Positions 33,985-45,995 of a stretch of DNA of 64,000 nucleotides are shown piece by piece. Every line of letters starts with the position of its first letter. Position 1 is the stretch's first letter. Below the pieces are notes generated by a model. That model was not told the DNA's origin, made no database searches, and worked only from the letters and a program-made list of their open reading frames with translations. Source of the DNA: Schistosoma haematobium (taxonomy: Eukaryota; Platyhelminthes; Trematoda; Strigeidida; Schistosomatidae); contig NC_067195.1 in the NCBI RefSeq assembly GCF_000699445.3, positions 81,772,569 to 81,836,568 of the forward strand. Reading direction: 5' to 3'. The position numbers and the translations under genes are program-made.

Positions 33985-34252
33985 ACACATTCACATACAC
34001 TCATCAAAACACACACACAAATATACATATGTATACAGACAGTAAATTATTCAATTTGTTCAATTTTTTTCACAAAAGTGTCATGTACATCTTCAATTTT
34101 TCAATTATTCCATTTTCATTCCCTAACAATTAATAAAGTTGAATATTTTTTTCCTCATTTGATTGAGCATGATAAAATAATTGACTTTTTTTAATAAAAA
34201 TAAAAAAAGAGAAAAAACAAGAGAAAATATTGATAAAAACTGATTATAATGA

Positions 34253-34378
34253 ATATTTCAATGGTTGAGATCATGAGTCATTTGAAACCTTAAACCAGAT
34301 TTTCCATGATGGTCTAGCTTCAATGGACTCATGATCTCAACCATTAAAATGACTACAATATCCACAAAGCCCCTCATG
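34253..34378. mobile_element. HHR-C foldback remnant, ends only
   Basis: Left TTTCAATGGTTGAGATCATG faces right CATGATCTCAACCATTAAAA; almost nothing lies between. This is the minimal foldback form of the family. Confidence 0.75.
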
Positions 34379-34394
34379 ATATAATATACGTTAA

Positions 34395-34590
34395 GAAAAT
34401 TCAACGGTTAGTATCAAACATATTTGAGCGCCTGGAGCAAGACTGATTGGTCCTGGGTTCGAATCCCGCGAGGCGGGGTCGTGGATGCCCACTGTTGAGG
34501 AGTCTCACAATAAGACGAAACAGCCATCCAGTGCTTCCAGGTTCTCCATGGTGTTCTAGCTTCAATTGACTTATAATCTCAACTGTTCAA
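34395..34590 (+). mobile_element. HHR-C SINE, 5' truncated
   Basis: B box GGGTTCGAATCCC, ribozyme at 34489-34534. The core is TTGAGGA (C3 to T), so cleavage is unlikely. Stem II is GTCT/AGAC, a paired change from the GTCC/GGAC of other copies. Confidence 0.85.
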
Positions 34591-35279
34591 ACATATTTGT
34601 TTGGGAATCTTTTATTATTAATATTATTATTATAGAAACTATCTATTACCAATTAGAACTGTATAATTTCAGGAATATGTCAATGTTTTAAATGAAGTTT
34701 TAATCTTATTAAACATTTAAACACTTACTTATATGATAAATAGAAATCGTTTAAAGGTAAATCAGATAGGTTCTTTGACAAATCTTATCAATACTTGTTA
34801 ATCTTTTAATTCTTTTATCTTTTAAATGATCAGTACTTGAAAAATAGTGAAAATTTATTTGTAAATTATAAGGAATCATTGAAATGAATGAATTAGAGAT
34901 TTCGTTTTCTTTCTTTCTCTTCTTTTTTTAATAGTCATGAATACGAATAAATTAGTGTAGAAGACCAATAACTCGGTCTTTATAGTGTTGTACAAAAGTA
35001 TAAAGGGGCATATACTAAGGCTTATCGGTCTTAATCATAGGAAAATTCATACCTCCTCTGTATATTCAAAAACAGTTTGTTCTCACCTTAAATCTATCCT
35101 GATAATATAAACTTGTTATCCAGAGTGATGAGGTCTCAAATTGTTTTCACATTATTTTCTTTATGATCCTTTTCACCTATTGCCCTTCATTTCCAGTCTA
35201 GTTGATCTTTTATTTTCATATATAAATGTTCTTAACAAGTATATGTGTGATCAGATTGTTCGAAATGTTTTTGATTGAG
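34591..35279. other. AT-rich stretch
   Basis: Nothing recognised. Confidence 0.4.
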
Positions 35280-35735
35280 ATCATGAACAAATTGATGTTA
35301 GACTACCATTGGAAACCTGAAAGCACTGGATGGCCATTTCATTCTAGTTTGGGACTCCACAGTAGTGCACATCCACCATCCTGCCTGCGCGAATCAAACC
35401 CGGAACCTTAGATCTCGTGAACGTTTAAATTATAGACCACTAAGCCAGCATTCAACGGTGTTGGTGTCCAACTTCAATCAATCCACAAAATTTCGCGATC
35501 ATCTTCCATTGTACTGAGGTAGATACCTGTTTCTACCTGACATGGAGTAGGTCAACTAGTCATGGCTTCTCATTAGAACTCTGAGGAATCCCTGATGAAG
35601 CTAGTCACTAGTGAGTACATGGTGATTATCAGTATGGGGTTGTGGAGATTATTAAGTTTTTGACTGAGATCATGAACCGATTACCATTGAAAACCTAGAG
35701 GCGCTAGACGACCGTTTCATCCTATTGATTTTAAT
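35280..35735 (-). mobile_element. HHR-C head-to-tail unit bounded by two ribozyme sites
   Basis: On the minus strand the order is: 3' ribozyme strand with GAAACGGTCGTC, tail (CATGATCTCAGTC and CTCCACAACCCCATACTGAT), head (CTCACTAGTGACTAGC), tRNA-like block, second ribozyme, tail. The two predicted cleavage sites (35706/35707 and 35328/35329) are 378 nt apart. The second ribozyme core reads CTGTGGA (A6 lost). The upstream break lies inside the first ribozyme. Confidence 0.87.
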
Positions 35736-37106
35736 TATCGACTTTTGATTTAAACCACACACAAAAACAAAGCGAATTTTCATTGATAGTTTATTTATTA
35801 ATGATAAGGAACCAACTAAATAATTTATTCGAAGATGAATCCGTTACTAAAGAAATTTTCCATCCAATTGATTTTTTCTTCATTACAGATCATCTAAATG
35901 TATATTAATGGTATACTTAATATTGACTAGATCTGAAGTGAATTTATGCTAAGTTTAATTGAAGAAACCAAGTTGTTAAAAGTTATCCATAATTCCTTTA
36001 AAATATTTTGTGAAGCCTGAAAAACTCTAAAAAAATTACTTCGACTAACTAGTATTATTTTGAAATTCACGAGTAATTTATAAATAACAATCGATCATAT
36101 TTTCAATTCCGGATCGCATGATTATTGATTTTGTTATCAATGTTAACACCCATTTCAAGGGGTTTCTTAAGTCTCGGCGTCAGATATACATGTTAGTTAA
36201 GTGTAAACTAATCTGCGATACAAGGATTATACTACACCTCCAACCATTTCTTGTTCAAATTTGAAGAGTAGTAGATTTCTAGGGAGAAGAGAAATAGAAA
36301 ACGACTAAGAAGTCAGTGTTTATACATTCATCTAATATCTGAATTAGTGTTATACTTGTGATGATGTAGGTTTAATCTAATTTACAGTTATCAGTGTACA
36401 CTGCTACGCAGCTCCAAACTAAAGTTAAACAGATAATCCTGGTTTTTAGTTCTTCTTTAATTAATACCAGTCTTTGGTGGAAATCAGCTTTAAGTCACTA
36501 CAAACTACATATACTTTAATATAAATATCCAGATGGTGAAATTTAACAAATAAAGTATTCATTATGATAGTTAAAAAATGCAATAATATGCCCTGGGTAG
36601 TTAATTTTCTAGAATATTGAATAGTGTTGTTTGTGTAAATGCAAAGTAAATAATTGATTGTCTACATATAAAAAAGAAAATAGATACAATTATCAGCACA
36701 TGTAGTAGACATCACTATACTATCAATTAAGTACTTACATTCTATCTTCAGTCACCTAATGTTATTATTTTTTCTACCTCCATGATATGTACATTATAAT
36801 TAGAAAAAAAGTACAAAATATTCTAGTCGACTTGTTACCATAGCGATTCGACATGAATAAAGTATTGATTAAAAAAAGATTGTTATTAAAAACGCATTAA
36901 TCATTGTATTGTTAGGTAATTGAATATAATCAGCAGGAGCTCCTGGATCTATAATACATTATTAATTAGCCAAACAATACCTCACCATCAAATTATTCAA
37001 TCAGTAATTCTTCATCTATAAAAATGAAATATTTCTACTTATTAATCAATAAGTAGTAGATAGTCAATATGAATTAAATAGTTAAAATCTATACATGATT
37101 ATATTC
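35736..37106. other. AT-rich stretch, no gene seen
   Basis: No recognised repeat or convincing exon over about 1.4 kb, one of the longest unexplained intervals. Confidence 0.4.
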
Positions 37107-37325
37107 ATTTAATAGTTGAATTCATAAATCAGTTGAAGCTAGATCATCATGGAAAACCTGGAAGCACTGAACGGCTATTTTATCCTAGTGTGGGACTCCT
37201 CAATAGTGTACATTCGCTATCCAACCCCACTAGATTTAAACCAAGGACCTATTGGTCTCGCGAGCAAATGCTTCAATTGACTCATGAATTCAACTATTAA
37301 ATTACCAGAATCTCTACAAAACCCT
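37107..37325 (-). mobile_element. HHR-C element with terminal inverted repeats
   Basis: Ends 37107-37139 and 37270-37302 match inverted at 30 of 33 bases. The minus-oriented interior keeps the 3' ribozyme strand and part of the tRNA-like block. The core is CTATTGAGGA-like and mutated. Confidence 0.82.
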
Positions 37326-37716
37326 TACCGGATTACGTTTATTTGTCAGTTTATTCACTGTACACTTGACTAATTAATAGAATCCAGTTATTTATTTAGT
37401 TCATTATGTTGGTATTAATAATAAATTTTTTATGTAATGAAGATTTCATTGTTATGTAATCGATAAAATTTGATCAGATCTAAAGAATAGACAAATATAA
37501 TATTTATTTATTCCTTAGTGAGTAATCATTTTATTTCGAAGGAACAGGGTTTACATTTGCGTAATATGCTATTTGTAATAGGTCTGTAATAAATTAAAAC
37601 TAATTAAAATTATAAATATATTAACACCATTGAAATCAAGTCGAAACAAATTACGTAATATTACCCTACAAATAAATTATGTAAATTTCTAGACTAGATA
37701 TGAAATAACAAGATAT
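37326..37716. other. AT-rich spacer
   Basis: Nothing recognised. Confidence 0.35.
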
Positions 37717-37718
37717 TT

Positions 37719-38346
37719 GATCTTCCACAGAAAACACTTTTGTGAAATATGCGGATGATCTCACTGTATGTATGCCTATCTCTTCCTCTTTACATCCCAT
37801 AGAAATGAATGAGTTTTGTCTGGTATTTATTGCTGGTCTGTTGGTAATGGTCTTATACTTAATCCGTCTAAGTGTCAAGCTGTTAACTTTAGCATGAGAC
37901 ATGAACGGAATCTAAACACCATTTTGAGATCCCACAATGTTTGTGCCATTGCAGACTCTTTGATAAACACAGTGTCGAAGGTCAGTTATCTCGGTGTTAC
38001 CTTTTCCTCTGATCTCTCTTGGTCTTCTTATGTTTTATTGTCATCGAAGAAGGTTTTCCGTCGGACCTACTACATAAAGAGATTGCATGCTCTTGGAATT
38101 ACTCGTCATTTACTCTTACAATTTGTCAATTCTTGTATATTACCTATCATTCTTCACTGTTCTCCATTATTCTTTCCCAGGCTTTTGAGAAAAGACTTTA
38201 CTGTATTGCGGAGAGTGCTGAAGGCAGTTAGCAAGATGTGTGGTGAATCTTTCGAGGCCATAATTAATATGTTTGTGGATAGACATCTTGGTTTTACTAA
38301 AAAAAAAACAAAATTAGTCTTAATATATATAGCTGTACAACACTAG
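37719..38346 (+). pseudogene. CR1-clade reverse transcriptase fragment
   Basis: Encodes the palm-to-thumb part of a CR1/jockey-type reverse transcriptase. FVKYADDLTVCMPISSS holds the YADD catalytic motif (37748-37759). After a frame change near 37814 the long frame continues WSVGNGLILNPSKCQAVNFS, VSYLGVTFSSDLSWSS, RRTYYIKRLHALGI and QFVNSCILPIILHCSPLFFP, up to about residue 160. Restoring one T in the T-run would align the frames. A second shift lies just before FVKYADD. 5' and 3' parts are missing. It differs from the CR1 tail at 8258 and may be another subfamily. Confidence 0.93.
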
Positions 38347-39307
38347 GGAAGGTCTTCATTGTATGACTGTGGTTATTATTATCATAAGAGTGGTTGAATT
38401 GAAATTTAGAAACTAGTTTGTAAAAATAAATAACTATATCCGCTGTATTTTAATGATGAAGACTTGAGAATGTAAAGTTTTTTTTCCTCCACATGACATT
38501 GTAAAATCTTCAACTCGAGAGTGTTTTCGGATATGATTGATTTATACTTATGTCATTAAAAATAAATCAGTTCTACCCCAATGGATGCTCCGATACTGTA
38601 AGATATTTATTCAAGCACATTATATTCATTTCATTGATTGTAAAGATGAATGATCCCCTGTGTAAACGTAACCATTACTTACACCATCTACGCAACTTAG
38701 TGTCTCTTTAAATAACGTTCAAATCAAATTGTAAAATCAAGTGAAACCATTACATTCTCAATATGCTAGACTAGACTGTACACACTACATACTGTCACAG
38801 AATTATATAGTAGGTGGATAGTGTAATTATGGGCGAGTTATTATAAATAAATCACTTATTTACCCAATCGTGGCCATTGTCTGGAAAAGTTCAGTGAATG
38901 ATGCAAATAGGTATGAGTTATATATGTAATTGCTTAGATACACCAATAAGGTTTCACAAGTATTCTTCCCGTTCTCTCCTCGTATATCGGACTGGTAAAA
39001 CTACTGGGAGACTGTATTAGTGACTTAATCGAATTGAAGAATATAATAATCCCATCTAGTAATTTTTTGTAAATATGAAACTATTCAGATCGTATAAGTC
39101 AAAATTAATCCAACAGATTGGTACATAATGTTTAAGCAGATAATTATCCTAATCTGATTGAAATGATTTTCGAAGCTAATCATTTAAGCATAAATTTAAT
39201 GTTAACAGAATAAATTTATATATCGACTTGTACATTCGAAACGATCCACACTTAGACAATTCATTATTTTATGAAGATACTAGATGACAATAGAGGCATA
39301 TCACAAA
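38347..39307. other. AT-rich stretch
   Basis: Nothing recognised. Confidence 0.4.
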
Positions 39308-39667
39308 TCATTTAAAGTTGACAAAACATAAATCGTTATTGATTCCGGAAGTTTTGAGTGATGACTCTAGTGCTGTGAAGAATTCCAGCTTTGAGGCGTC
39401 GCTTGTATTGTAGTTTAATCTTTTTTGGAGTAGGTGTTCTTCCGTATTTATTAGTGGTTGTTTTGACAGATTGATCACGCAGTTGTTTGTGTTTTCTTCC
39501 ATGGGTGGTTTTGAGATCTTGATTAGTTTTTTCTTTAAGGTGTTTCTTCTTTGTTCTCTATGTCGTTTGCATGATATCTCGATGGCTGTTGTCAAGATTT
39601 CCAAATGTTCTGACGTGAATGTCCTTTGTAGCTTCATCTTTTGATCGTTAATTGACAACTGTATCAT
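39308..39667 (-). pseudogene. Penelope-like element, N-terminal ORF fragment
   Basis: A 119-codon open frame. Residues about 20-50 are basic and helical (ISCKRHREQRRNTLKKKLIK). The centre reads CVINLSKQPLINTEEHLLQK and RLNYNTSDASKLEFFTALES, the NLS-x-x-x-L-x-x-x-E pattern found ahead of the reverse transcriptase in Penelope-like elements. The RT and GIY-YIG endonuclease domains are absent. Penelope-like elements are known in schistosomes and often carry hammerheads in their terminal repeats; none is seen beside this fragment. Confidence 0.72.
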
Positions 39668-40452
39668 AATGGAATTATACTCTTAGTAATACTAATATTT
39701 TTGCTATCTAATCACTTGATATATTATAGGTGTGGGAGATTTTTAGAACTAGAACTAAACATCTATTCCATATATATTATTCGATTATAGACATTTATAA
39801 TGAACTGAATGTACTATCTCATTATATGAAACGATAATCACTGATAGAGTTGATCATCTTCTCATTGCTCTATTGAAATTTATGAAAAAAAAGGGACTAA
39901 TTACTTTAAAGATAATCACTGAGGAGAAGAAAGTTATCCTTAATTTATTAAAATATTTTAGCTTTATATTATACAGTTGATTGGTTTAATATCATTTTTC
40001 TATTTTCTTCTATATAGTTTTGTATATGAAAAGTTTTTACCGCACATACAACAAGAAAAAAGAAGAAAAAATATGGATATAAATGAGAAATTTGATCATA
40101 TCTATATTTTGTTCATTCTGTTGTTGTAACCATTGTTTCATCTTAATTCTAATCCAATCGAGAGAATATTTTTAAAAATGACCAATTTAATTACTATCCT
40201 TTTTGTTCATATCATAAACCCTGTTTACAATACACTGACAATCTGATTTATTCCATATGCATTGATGTGTGTTTTTGTGAGGGTGTACGTATGTGTGTAT
40301 GTGTGTTTGTATGTGTAGGCACAGTGACACATGTATGAATAACTATACAAACAGCTTTAAATGTACATACTGTTTTATTTTTCTTAGGGGATAATATTAG
40401 TGAAGTCTTGACATCATACTTGTTTGGAATTACACCATGAAATGTATACACA

Positions 40453-40453
<1 letters not shown>
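39668..40453. other. AT-rich stretch
   Basis: Contains a GT-rich run at about 40268-40315 and no gene. Confidence 0.4.

Positions 40454-40454
<1 letters not shown>

Positions 40455-40491
<37 letters not shown>
40455..40491. repeat. (TA)n microsatellite
   Basis: Eighteen TA units. Confidence 0.95.
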
Positions 40492-40496
<5 letters not shown>

Positions 40497-41454
40497 TAAA
40501 TGTAGCCATTACTATTCAATTGAACAACTTAACAAAAGGTTAAAAGATAACTTTTTTAGACCGACATATGAACACAACTACTTATGCAACAAATCTTTAA
40601 TAAAATGAAACCACATTACCTAAACAGAATTTTTATTCAGAGTTTTAGTGTGGTTGCTCTAGTACAAACATACAAAAATACACACACATATTAAATTCTG
40701 TTGAAAGTAGTACAAACCGCCATTACTTCTTCTTACCATAATCATCATCATCATCATCAACATTATTATCATCATTTATTGTATTACCTAGCTATCACAA
40801 TCGTAAAAAGACATAGGAAAAGATAACAACTTTATTTATATTATGGATAACTATTCACATCATTAAATAATTATCTTTAACAGTGAAATTAATCAAAACT
40901 TGACTTGTTTTCTTTTTCTTCTTTTTTAAAGAAAAAAGAAAAAAGAAAAGAAAAACAACAAACAAGCACATATTAAGCAAGACAAATAGACGATTAACAC
41001 CATAGACTATTTATATTGAGCAAAACTATCTCAATTATTACTAACAGAGACTAAAAGTGTATTACATAGTTAATTGAACATTAAATAATTAAAACACAAA
41101 CGAACAAACAAACAAACAAAGATTCTATCCTAATGATGACTGTTTCTAACGGATTAAATATGGAATTATTTATTTCATAATGATCAATAAACAATTTTTT
41201 TAAAAAAAAATAGTTTAAAGGAACATAAAAATATTCTATTTTCTAATTAACCTATTCAAGTCAAGTAAGTATTGAAGTCAGTATTGGAATAAGTTTTATG
41301 CATGTAAAATAAATTTTATTCATTTATATTTACTACTGATAAATGCTACTAATTATAATGATAATAGATAGTAATGATAATGTATTTCGATAATGTAATG
41401 AGAAGATGAAGTTTATTAGAATTATGTGATATATTTGCATAATACATTTTGCTG
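40492..41454. other. AT-rich stretch
   Basis: Holds (ATC)n at 40738-40759 and a purine/pyrimidine hairpin-like run around 40910-40955; no gene. Confidence 0.4.
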
Positions 41455-41850
41455 ATTGAAATCATAAGTCAATTGAAGCTAGGCCACCATCGAAAACCTG
41501 GAAGCACCAGTGGAGTTCAACTAGGTCTGTTGTAAGATATCAACTCACTGAAAACAATGATGTACGGTTGAGCAATTTCGTGGATTGGTTGAAATTAGAC
41601 ATTAACACCGTTGAATGGCGGTTGGCTCAGTGGTCTAGTTGGTTAAGCGCTTAGCGCGAGACTGATAGGTTCTGGGTTCGAGTCTCGCGGGGTGCGGGGC
41701 CGTGGATGCGCACTGCTAAGGAGTCCCATACTAGGACGAGACGGCCAGCTGTCCAGTGCTTCCAAGTTTTCCATGGTGGTCTGGCTTCAATTGACTCATG
41801 ACTACAATCAGTGAAATTTATAAAATCTCCACAAAGCCTTTCTGACAATA
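41455..41850 (+). mobile_element. HHR-C element, near complete, inverted left end
   Basis: A short minus-oriented tail (GTCAATTGAAGCTAGGCCACC) leads into a plus head, A box TGGCTCAGTGGTCTAGTTGG, B box GGGTTCGAGTC and ribozyme. The core is CTAAGGA (G5 lost) and GAGA, so inactive, although stems I and II are perfect. Confidence 0.87.
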
Positions 41851-42100
41851 CATTTTGAACAATCTGATCACACATAATATACTTGTACGGACGGCTTACC
41901 TTTAAACTGTCTAGTTGACCTTTAAATTTTCATATAAAAATATCTTAAGAAGTATATTATATGTGATCAGATTGTTTGAAATGTATTGTTGAAATAGATC
42001 ACATCATTTTGGTAATCATCGTCTTCTTATTACACTATCGAAATTTATCAAAGGGACTAATTGTTTTAAATAATGTAGTTCATTTCAATCTAATTATTTA

Positions 42101-42346
42101 AATTCACTTGGTATTGATGTTTAGGGCAACTACTGATCAGTCACTTATTGGCATATATGTATCGCATACGGTTTATCTCGATATTGTCTTAAGTCACAAG
42201 CATTATCCATCTTTGCTTATAATTTTTGTGAATTAAGACAATATGTAGACAATACACACAGTAGACACATATGCCAATAAGAGATTGATCAATAGTAGTC
42301 GTAAACATCAATCGGAAGATTGAAGTAAACAATACTAAGTGAATTT
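42101..42346. mobile_element. HHR-A foldback ends, no ribozyme inside
   Basis: Inner inverted repeats 42135-42156 and 42269-42290 match at 20 of 22; outer ends AATTCACTTGGTATTG and CAATACTAAGTGAATT pair too. It lies directly left of an HHR-A SINE, as at 21.4 kb. Confidence 0.8.
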
Positions 42347-42354
42347 AAAATTCC

Positions 42355-42545
42355 CCATCGTTACACAAGCTAGTGGCTGTCAGAACTTGATAGCTAATTG
42401 GATAACACCATGAAGTTTGAAGCAAACGGTACTGAGTTCGAGTCTCAGAGTGAACTTCAACTTTGAGATGTAGGTATATCCAACTGGCGAATCCCAAATA
42501 GGATGAGACGCGAGTCCTGGATTACACTGTTAGCTACTAACTATC
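42355..42545 (+). mobile_element. HHR-A SINE, ribozyme dead
   Basis: B box GAGTTCGAGTCTC and ribozyme 42475-42521 with CTGGCGA (A6 lost) and GAGA. Stem I ATCCAA/CTGGAT is nearly kept. Confidence 0.82.
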
Positions 42546-43194
42546 TTTGTTTATACGCTAATTATTTGTTTTCAACTGTCTCAGTCAACTATTTTAAGTG
42601 TATAGATAAATTAGACAAAAAATGGCTCTATATATGTCAGGTTTAAAATAAATTAATGGGAATATTTAATTTTCTGATTACTGATTCATGAATAAGCATT
42701 TATGTCATACTGTCTAATCTCTTAATGAAAAATAATGCCAAGAGAACAAAATTGACAGTATAGCATAAATTCACTGTCTTTTTTTTAAAGCTTCTCATCA
42801 GTTACAAAAGGGGATATCACAAAGGTGTATAAAATAATTGGAAATCAGTGAACACTGCTTTTACTTCACTTTGCTGAAACCATTGCCAGTAAACATTTTT
42901 GACTTGACTTATGTATAGAGAAATAAAGTGTGACATAACCCTCCTTTCCATGGTAAAATGATCATATTATTTCATAATACTAGTCAATTTTAAAAAATCT
43001 CACTGACATTCACTCATGAAGTTAACTTTAATTTTGTCAGTCAGGTGTATGGATCACTGGTCCTTTAATAAAAATCTTTCCATGGATAGTCTCTTTATTA
43101 TTATTATTATTTCACCATCATTCCCTATTTTATTTGATATTATAATTGCCATATAAATACTCAATAATCTTATCTATTATTGAAACCATGAAGT
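42546..43194. other. AT-rich stretch
   Basis: Nothing recognised. Confidence 0.4.
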
Positions 43195-43345
43195 AATCTA
43201 AGTTAAACAATCATCGAAAACATGAAGATACTGGACGACCGTTTTGTATTAGCATGCGAATCATCGAAATTTTATATCCACTACTTTGTGACCGATTTTC
43301 AATGGTTGTCTTACATAGATCAGTTCATGATTTCAATTAAACTCA
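43195..43345. mobile_element. HHR-C foldback remnant
   Basis: Pieces AAACATGAAGATACTGGACG and TTTTCAATGGTTGTCTTACA lie in opposite orientation around a decayed centre. Confidence 0.6.
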
Positions 43346-43370
43346 ATAATTTATAGATATTCATGTCAAG

Positions 43371-43460
43371 GTTGAATTTGATAGTTTTAAATAAATTGAA
43401 CATTGACTAGAAAGTTAACAATAAATATAATTTATTTTGTTATATACCAACGAATAGAGA
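43371..43460. repeat. Dispersed repeat shared with 1168-1271
   Basis: See the copy at 1168; here no palindrome has formed. Confidence 0.5.
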
Positions 43461-43879
43461 AATTGTGATTATTACATTTCGTCACTTAATGTACGCCACT
43501 TCTTCAGGATAAATAAACAACTGAATTAAATGAACATAAGTTTAAATAGTACTAGGAAAATAACATTGGAATAGAAGAAAAAAAATATTTTTTTTATAAA
43601 TTCAACAGTTTGTACAGCCATATAGTGACAATTTAACTGTTACGTTTAATATGTTGTTTCTTCTCACTTATTATTTCTTATGTTTTTTATCTGTATCGTT
43701 TTGAACTCAACTTTATTGATTAAAGCATGCAAATGTATGTTTACAATAGTATAACTAATTATAGCCTTAGGTTGTTTGGAATTGATGAGAAGCATTGAAA
43801 TGATATAAGCGATTCTTGTTATTTCTGAAAATGTTGTACTTTTCGCTTTATTTTGAATGTTATTCATCAGTAAATAATT
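43461..43879. other. AT-rich stretch
   Basis: An 85-codon minus frame (43664-43921) is rich in I, N and K and unsupported. Confidence 0.4.
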
Positions 43880-44165
43880 TATTTTCAGAATGAGTTTTGT
43901 GGAGATTTTAGGAAATTTCACAGGTTGAAATCATAAGTCAGTTGAAGTTGGACATTAACACCGTTGGATGCCGGCTCAGTGGTCTAGTGGTTAAGTGCTC
44001 GCACGCGAAGCCAGTAGGTCCTGGGTTCGAATCCCGCGGGGGCGGGTTCGTGGATGCGCACTGCCAAGGAGTCCCATACTAGGACGAAATAGCCGTCCAG
44101 TGCTTCCAGGTTTTCAATGGTGGTCTAGCTTCAACTGACTCATGATTTCAACCTGTGAAATAATT
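43880..44165 (+). mobile_element. HHR-C element with 33-bp terminal inverted repeats
   Basis: Ends 43915-43947 and 44129-44161 are inverted with 32 of 33 matches. Between them are A box GGCTCAGTGGTCTAGTGG, B box GGGTTCGAATCCC and a ribozyme with CCAAGGA core (inactive), GAAA and perfect stems I and II. This copy best shows the full foldback design. Confidence 0.9.
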
Positions 44166-44265
44166 TATGTTTTATCGAAATCCGATGAAGTTGTCTTTTG
44201 AACGTTTAGGAATTAAATGTTAACTAAGGATTTCTTGCATATCCAATTAGTAAGTGACGAAAGGG

Positions 44266-44315
<50 letters not shown>

Positions 44316-45069
44316 CTAGTACTGAGACTTTGCTCTAATATGTAGTTCTATTTATGGGGATACATAAATAATTATTGAAACCAGTAAAGGGAATCTGTGA
44401 CTTATAGATCATACTGGTGTAGATTATGTAATTAGTCATGATTGTGAACAAATAAAAACTTATAGTTTAAATGATAGCGAATATTTACAAATTCAGTGGT
44501 TCCTTTTAATACTTCTACAATCTCTAGGCTTGGTAGTTTGGTTGATGAAATCTATGTTAGTATGTCTACCGATTACTGATTAGTATGAACAACGGTTGTA
44601 GTGTCAGATTACTTCCAGAAGCATAGTCACATTAGGTGTTATTGACTAGTATTATGAAAACAGGGAACAAAAATAAAAACTAATTAACTTCAATTTATCA
44701 CGTAGCTACTAAATTTAATGATGTTTTTGCTTACAATTTAAGTAAACACATGTTACCTCAAATATCAGGAAATTATTGATTAGGTCGGTAAGTCACCGTA
44801 ATCATCAGTTTGCAGATGGAATTTCTTGGATATGATCATATGACAACAGAAACTATCAAGATCCAGTCCCGAGTATTTGTGATAAGAAAATGTAAAGAGC
44901 TTTACATGGAAATAATTATTTTGCAGATTTATTTATTTTGTGTTGCATATTGAAAAAGTCTACTAAAAACGTTTATAAAGACAAATTTCTCTATTCGAAA
45001 AGAAACAAGTTTTTTTGTTTGTTGTAGAAGTAGACGAAAAATACATGTTTTATTTTTTTAAACAGTTTA
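44166..45069. other. AT-rich stretch with (TA)n at 44274-44313
   Basis: Twenty TA units; otherwise nothing recognised. Confidence 0.45.
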
Positions 45070-45540
45070 AAACAGTTCAACTGACTTATGATCTCAACTA
45101 TTGAAATTACTATAATATCCATAAAAATCCCTTCTGATACTAATCAGTATATGCTCACTAGTGACAGGCTTCTAGAGGTATTTCCTGGGGTTCTAGTGAG
45201 AAGTAGAGACAAGTGGAGTTCAATCGGGTCTGTTGTGAGATAGTAACTCACTGAAGATATTAGTGGATGTGTCGCTCAATTTCATGGATTAGTTGAAGTT
45301 AAACATTAAAATCATTCGATGCCGGCTGGCTCAGTGGTCTAGTGATTAAGTGCTCGCGCGCGAGACTGATAGGTCATGGGTAAGAATCTCACGAGACGGG
45401 ATTGTGTATGCTCACTGCTAAGGAGTCCCACAATAAGACGAAACAGCCATCCAGTGCTTCCAGGTTTTCTACTCTTGTCTAGCTTCAATTTACTCAACTA
45501 ATCTCAACTAATAAAATTACTATAATATCCACATTGTAAT
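45070..45540 (+). mobile_element. HHR-C tail plus complete unit, head to tail
   Basis: Tail of one unit (GACTTATGATCTCAACTATTG) runs into the next head, A box TGGCTCAGTGGTCTAGTG, a damaged B box (GGGTAAGAATC), and ribozyme with CTAAGGA core (G5 lost), GAAA and GTCC/AGAC stem II. Confidence 0.85.
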
Positions 45541-45559
45541 TAGTTTGAATGTCAATCTG

Positions 45560-45995
45560 TAGAGGCTGGTACAATTCAGGCCCACATAGGTCAAACTAGC
45601 CTCTGGACAGACCAATCTTTTGATTCTTCTCAAGCCACATTTTTACCCTGTCACTTGTTCTCTTATTAATCCTGACTGTTTTTTTATATGATCGTATGTG
45701 TGTTAATTACTTAACCTACTCATTACATATCTGTAACTTATTTTTATTCATTCATAAACATAGATTCACACTTAGTTAAATTTAGTTGGTTCACTCTCCT
45801 CCATTGATCATCATTTTGTTTTGCTTCGCTTTCCGACCAACGATTGTACGGAATATACGTGTTCAAAAATCCATTCTCGTATTCGACTTATTTAATTCCG
45901 TTATTCATTAACACGATTTAAGTTGAAAATTACATACTAGTGGCATGTATATTTCGATAACCCGATGACAATCCAACTGAATTCAGATATAGAGC
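45560..45995 (-). mobile_element. LTR-1 dispersed repeat, diverged
   Basis: The reverse complement follows LTR-1: CTTAAATCGTG, GGAATTAAATAAGTCGAATA, a GAAAGCGAAGCAAAAC block, ATAAAAAAACAGTCAGGATT and GCTTGAG. The end at 45560 differs from other copies. Confidence 0.7.

Noticed and set aside
33767..34045. 92-codon frame ending in His/Thr/Tyr repeats
   Set aside because: The repeats are a translated ACAT microsatellite.
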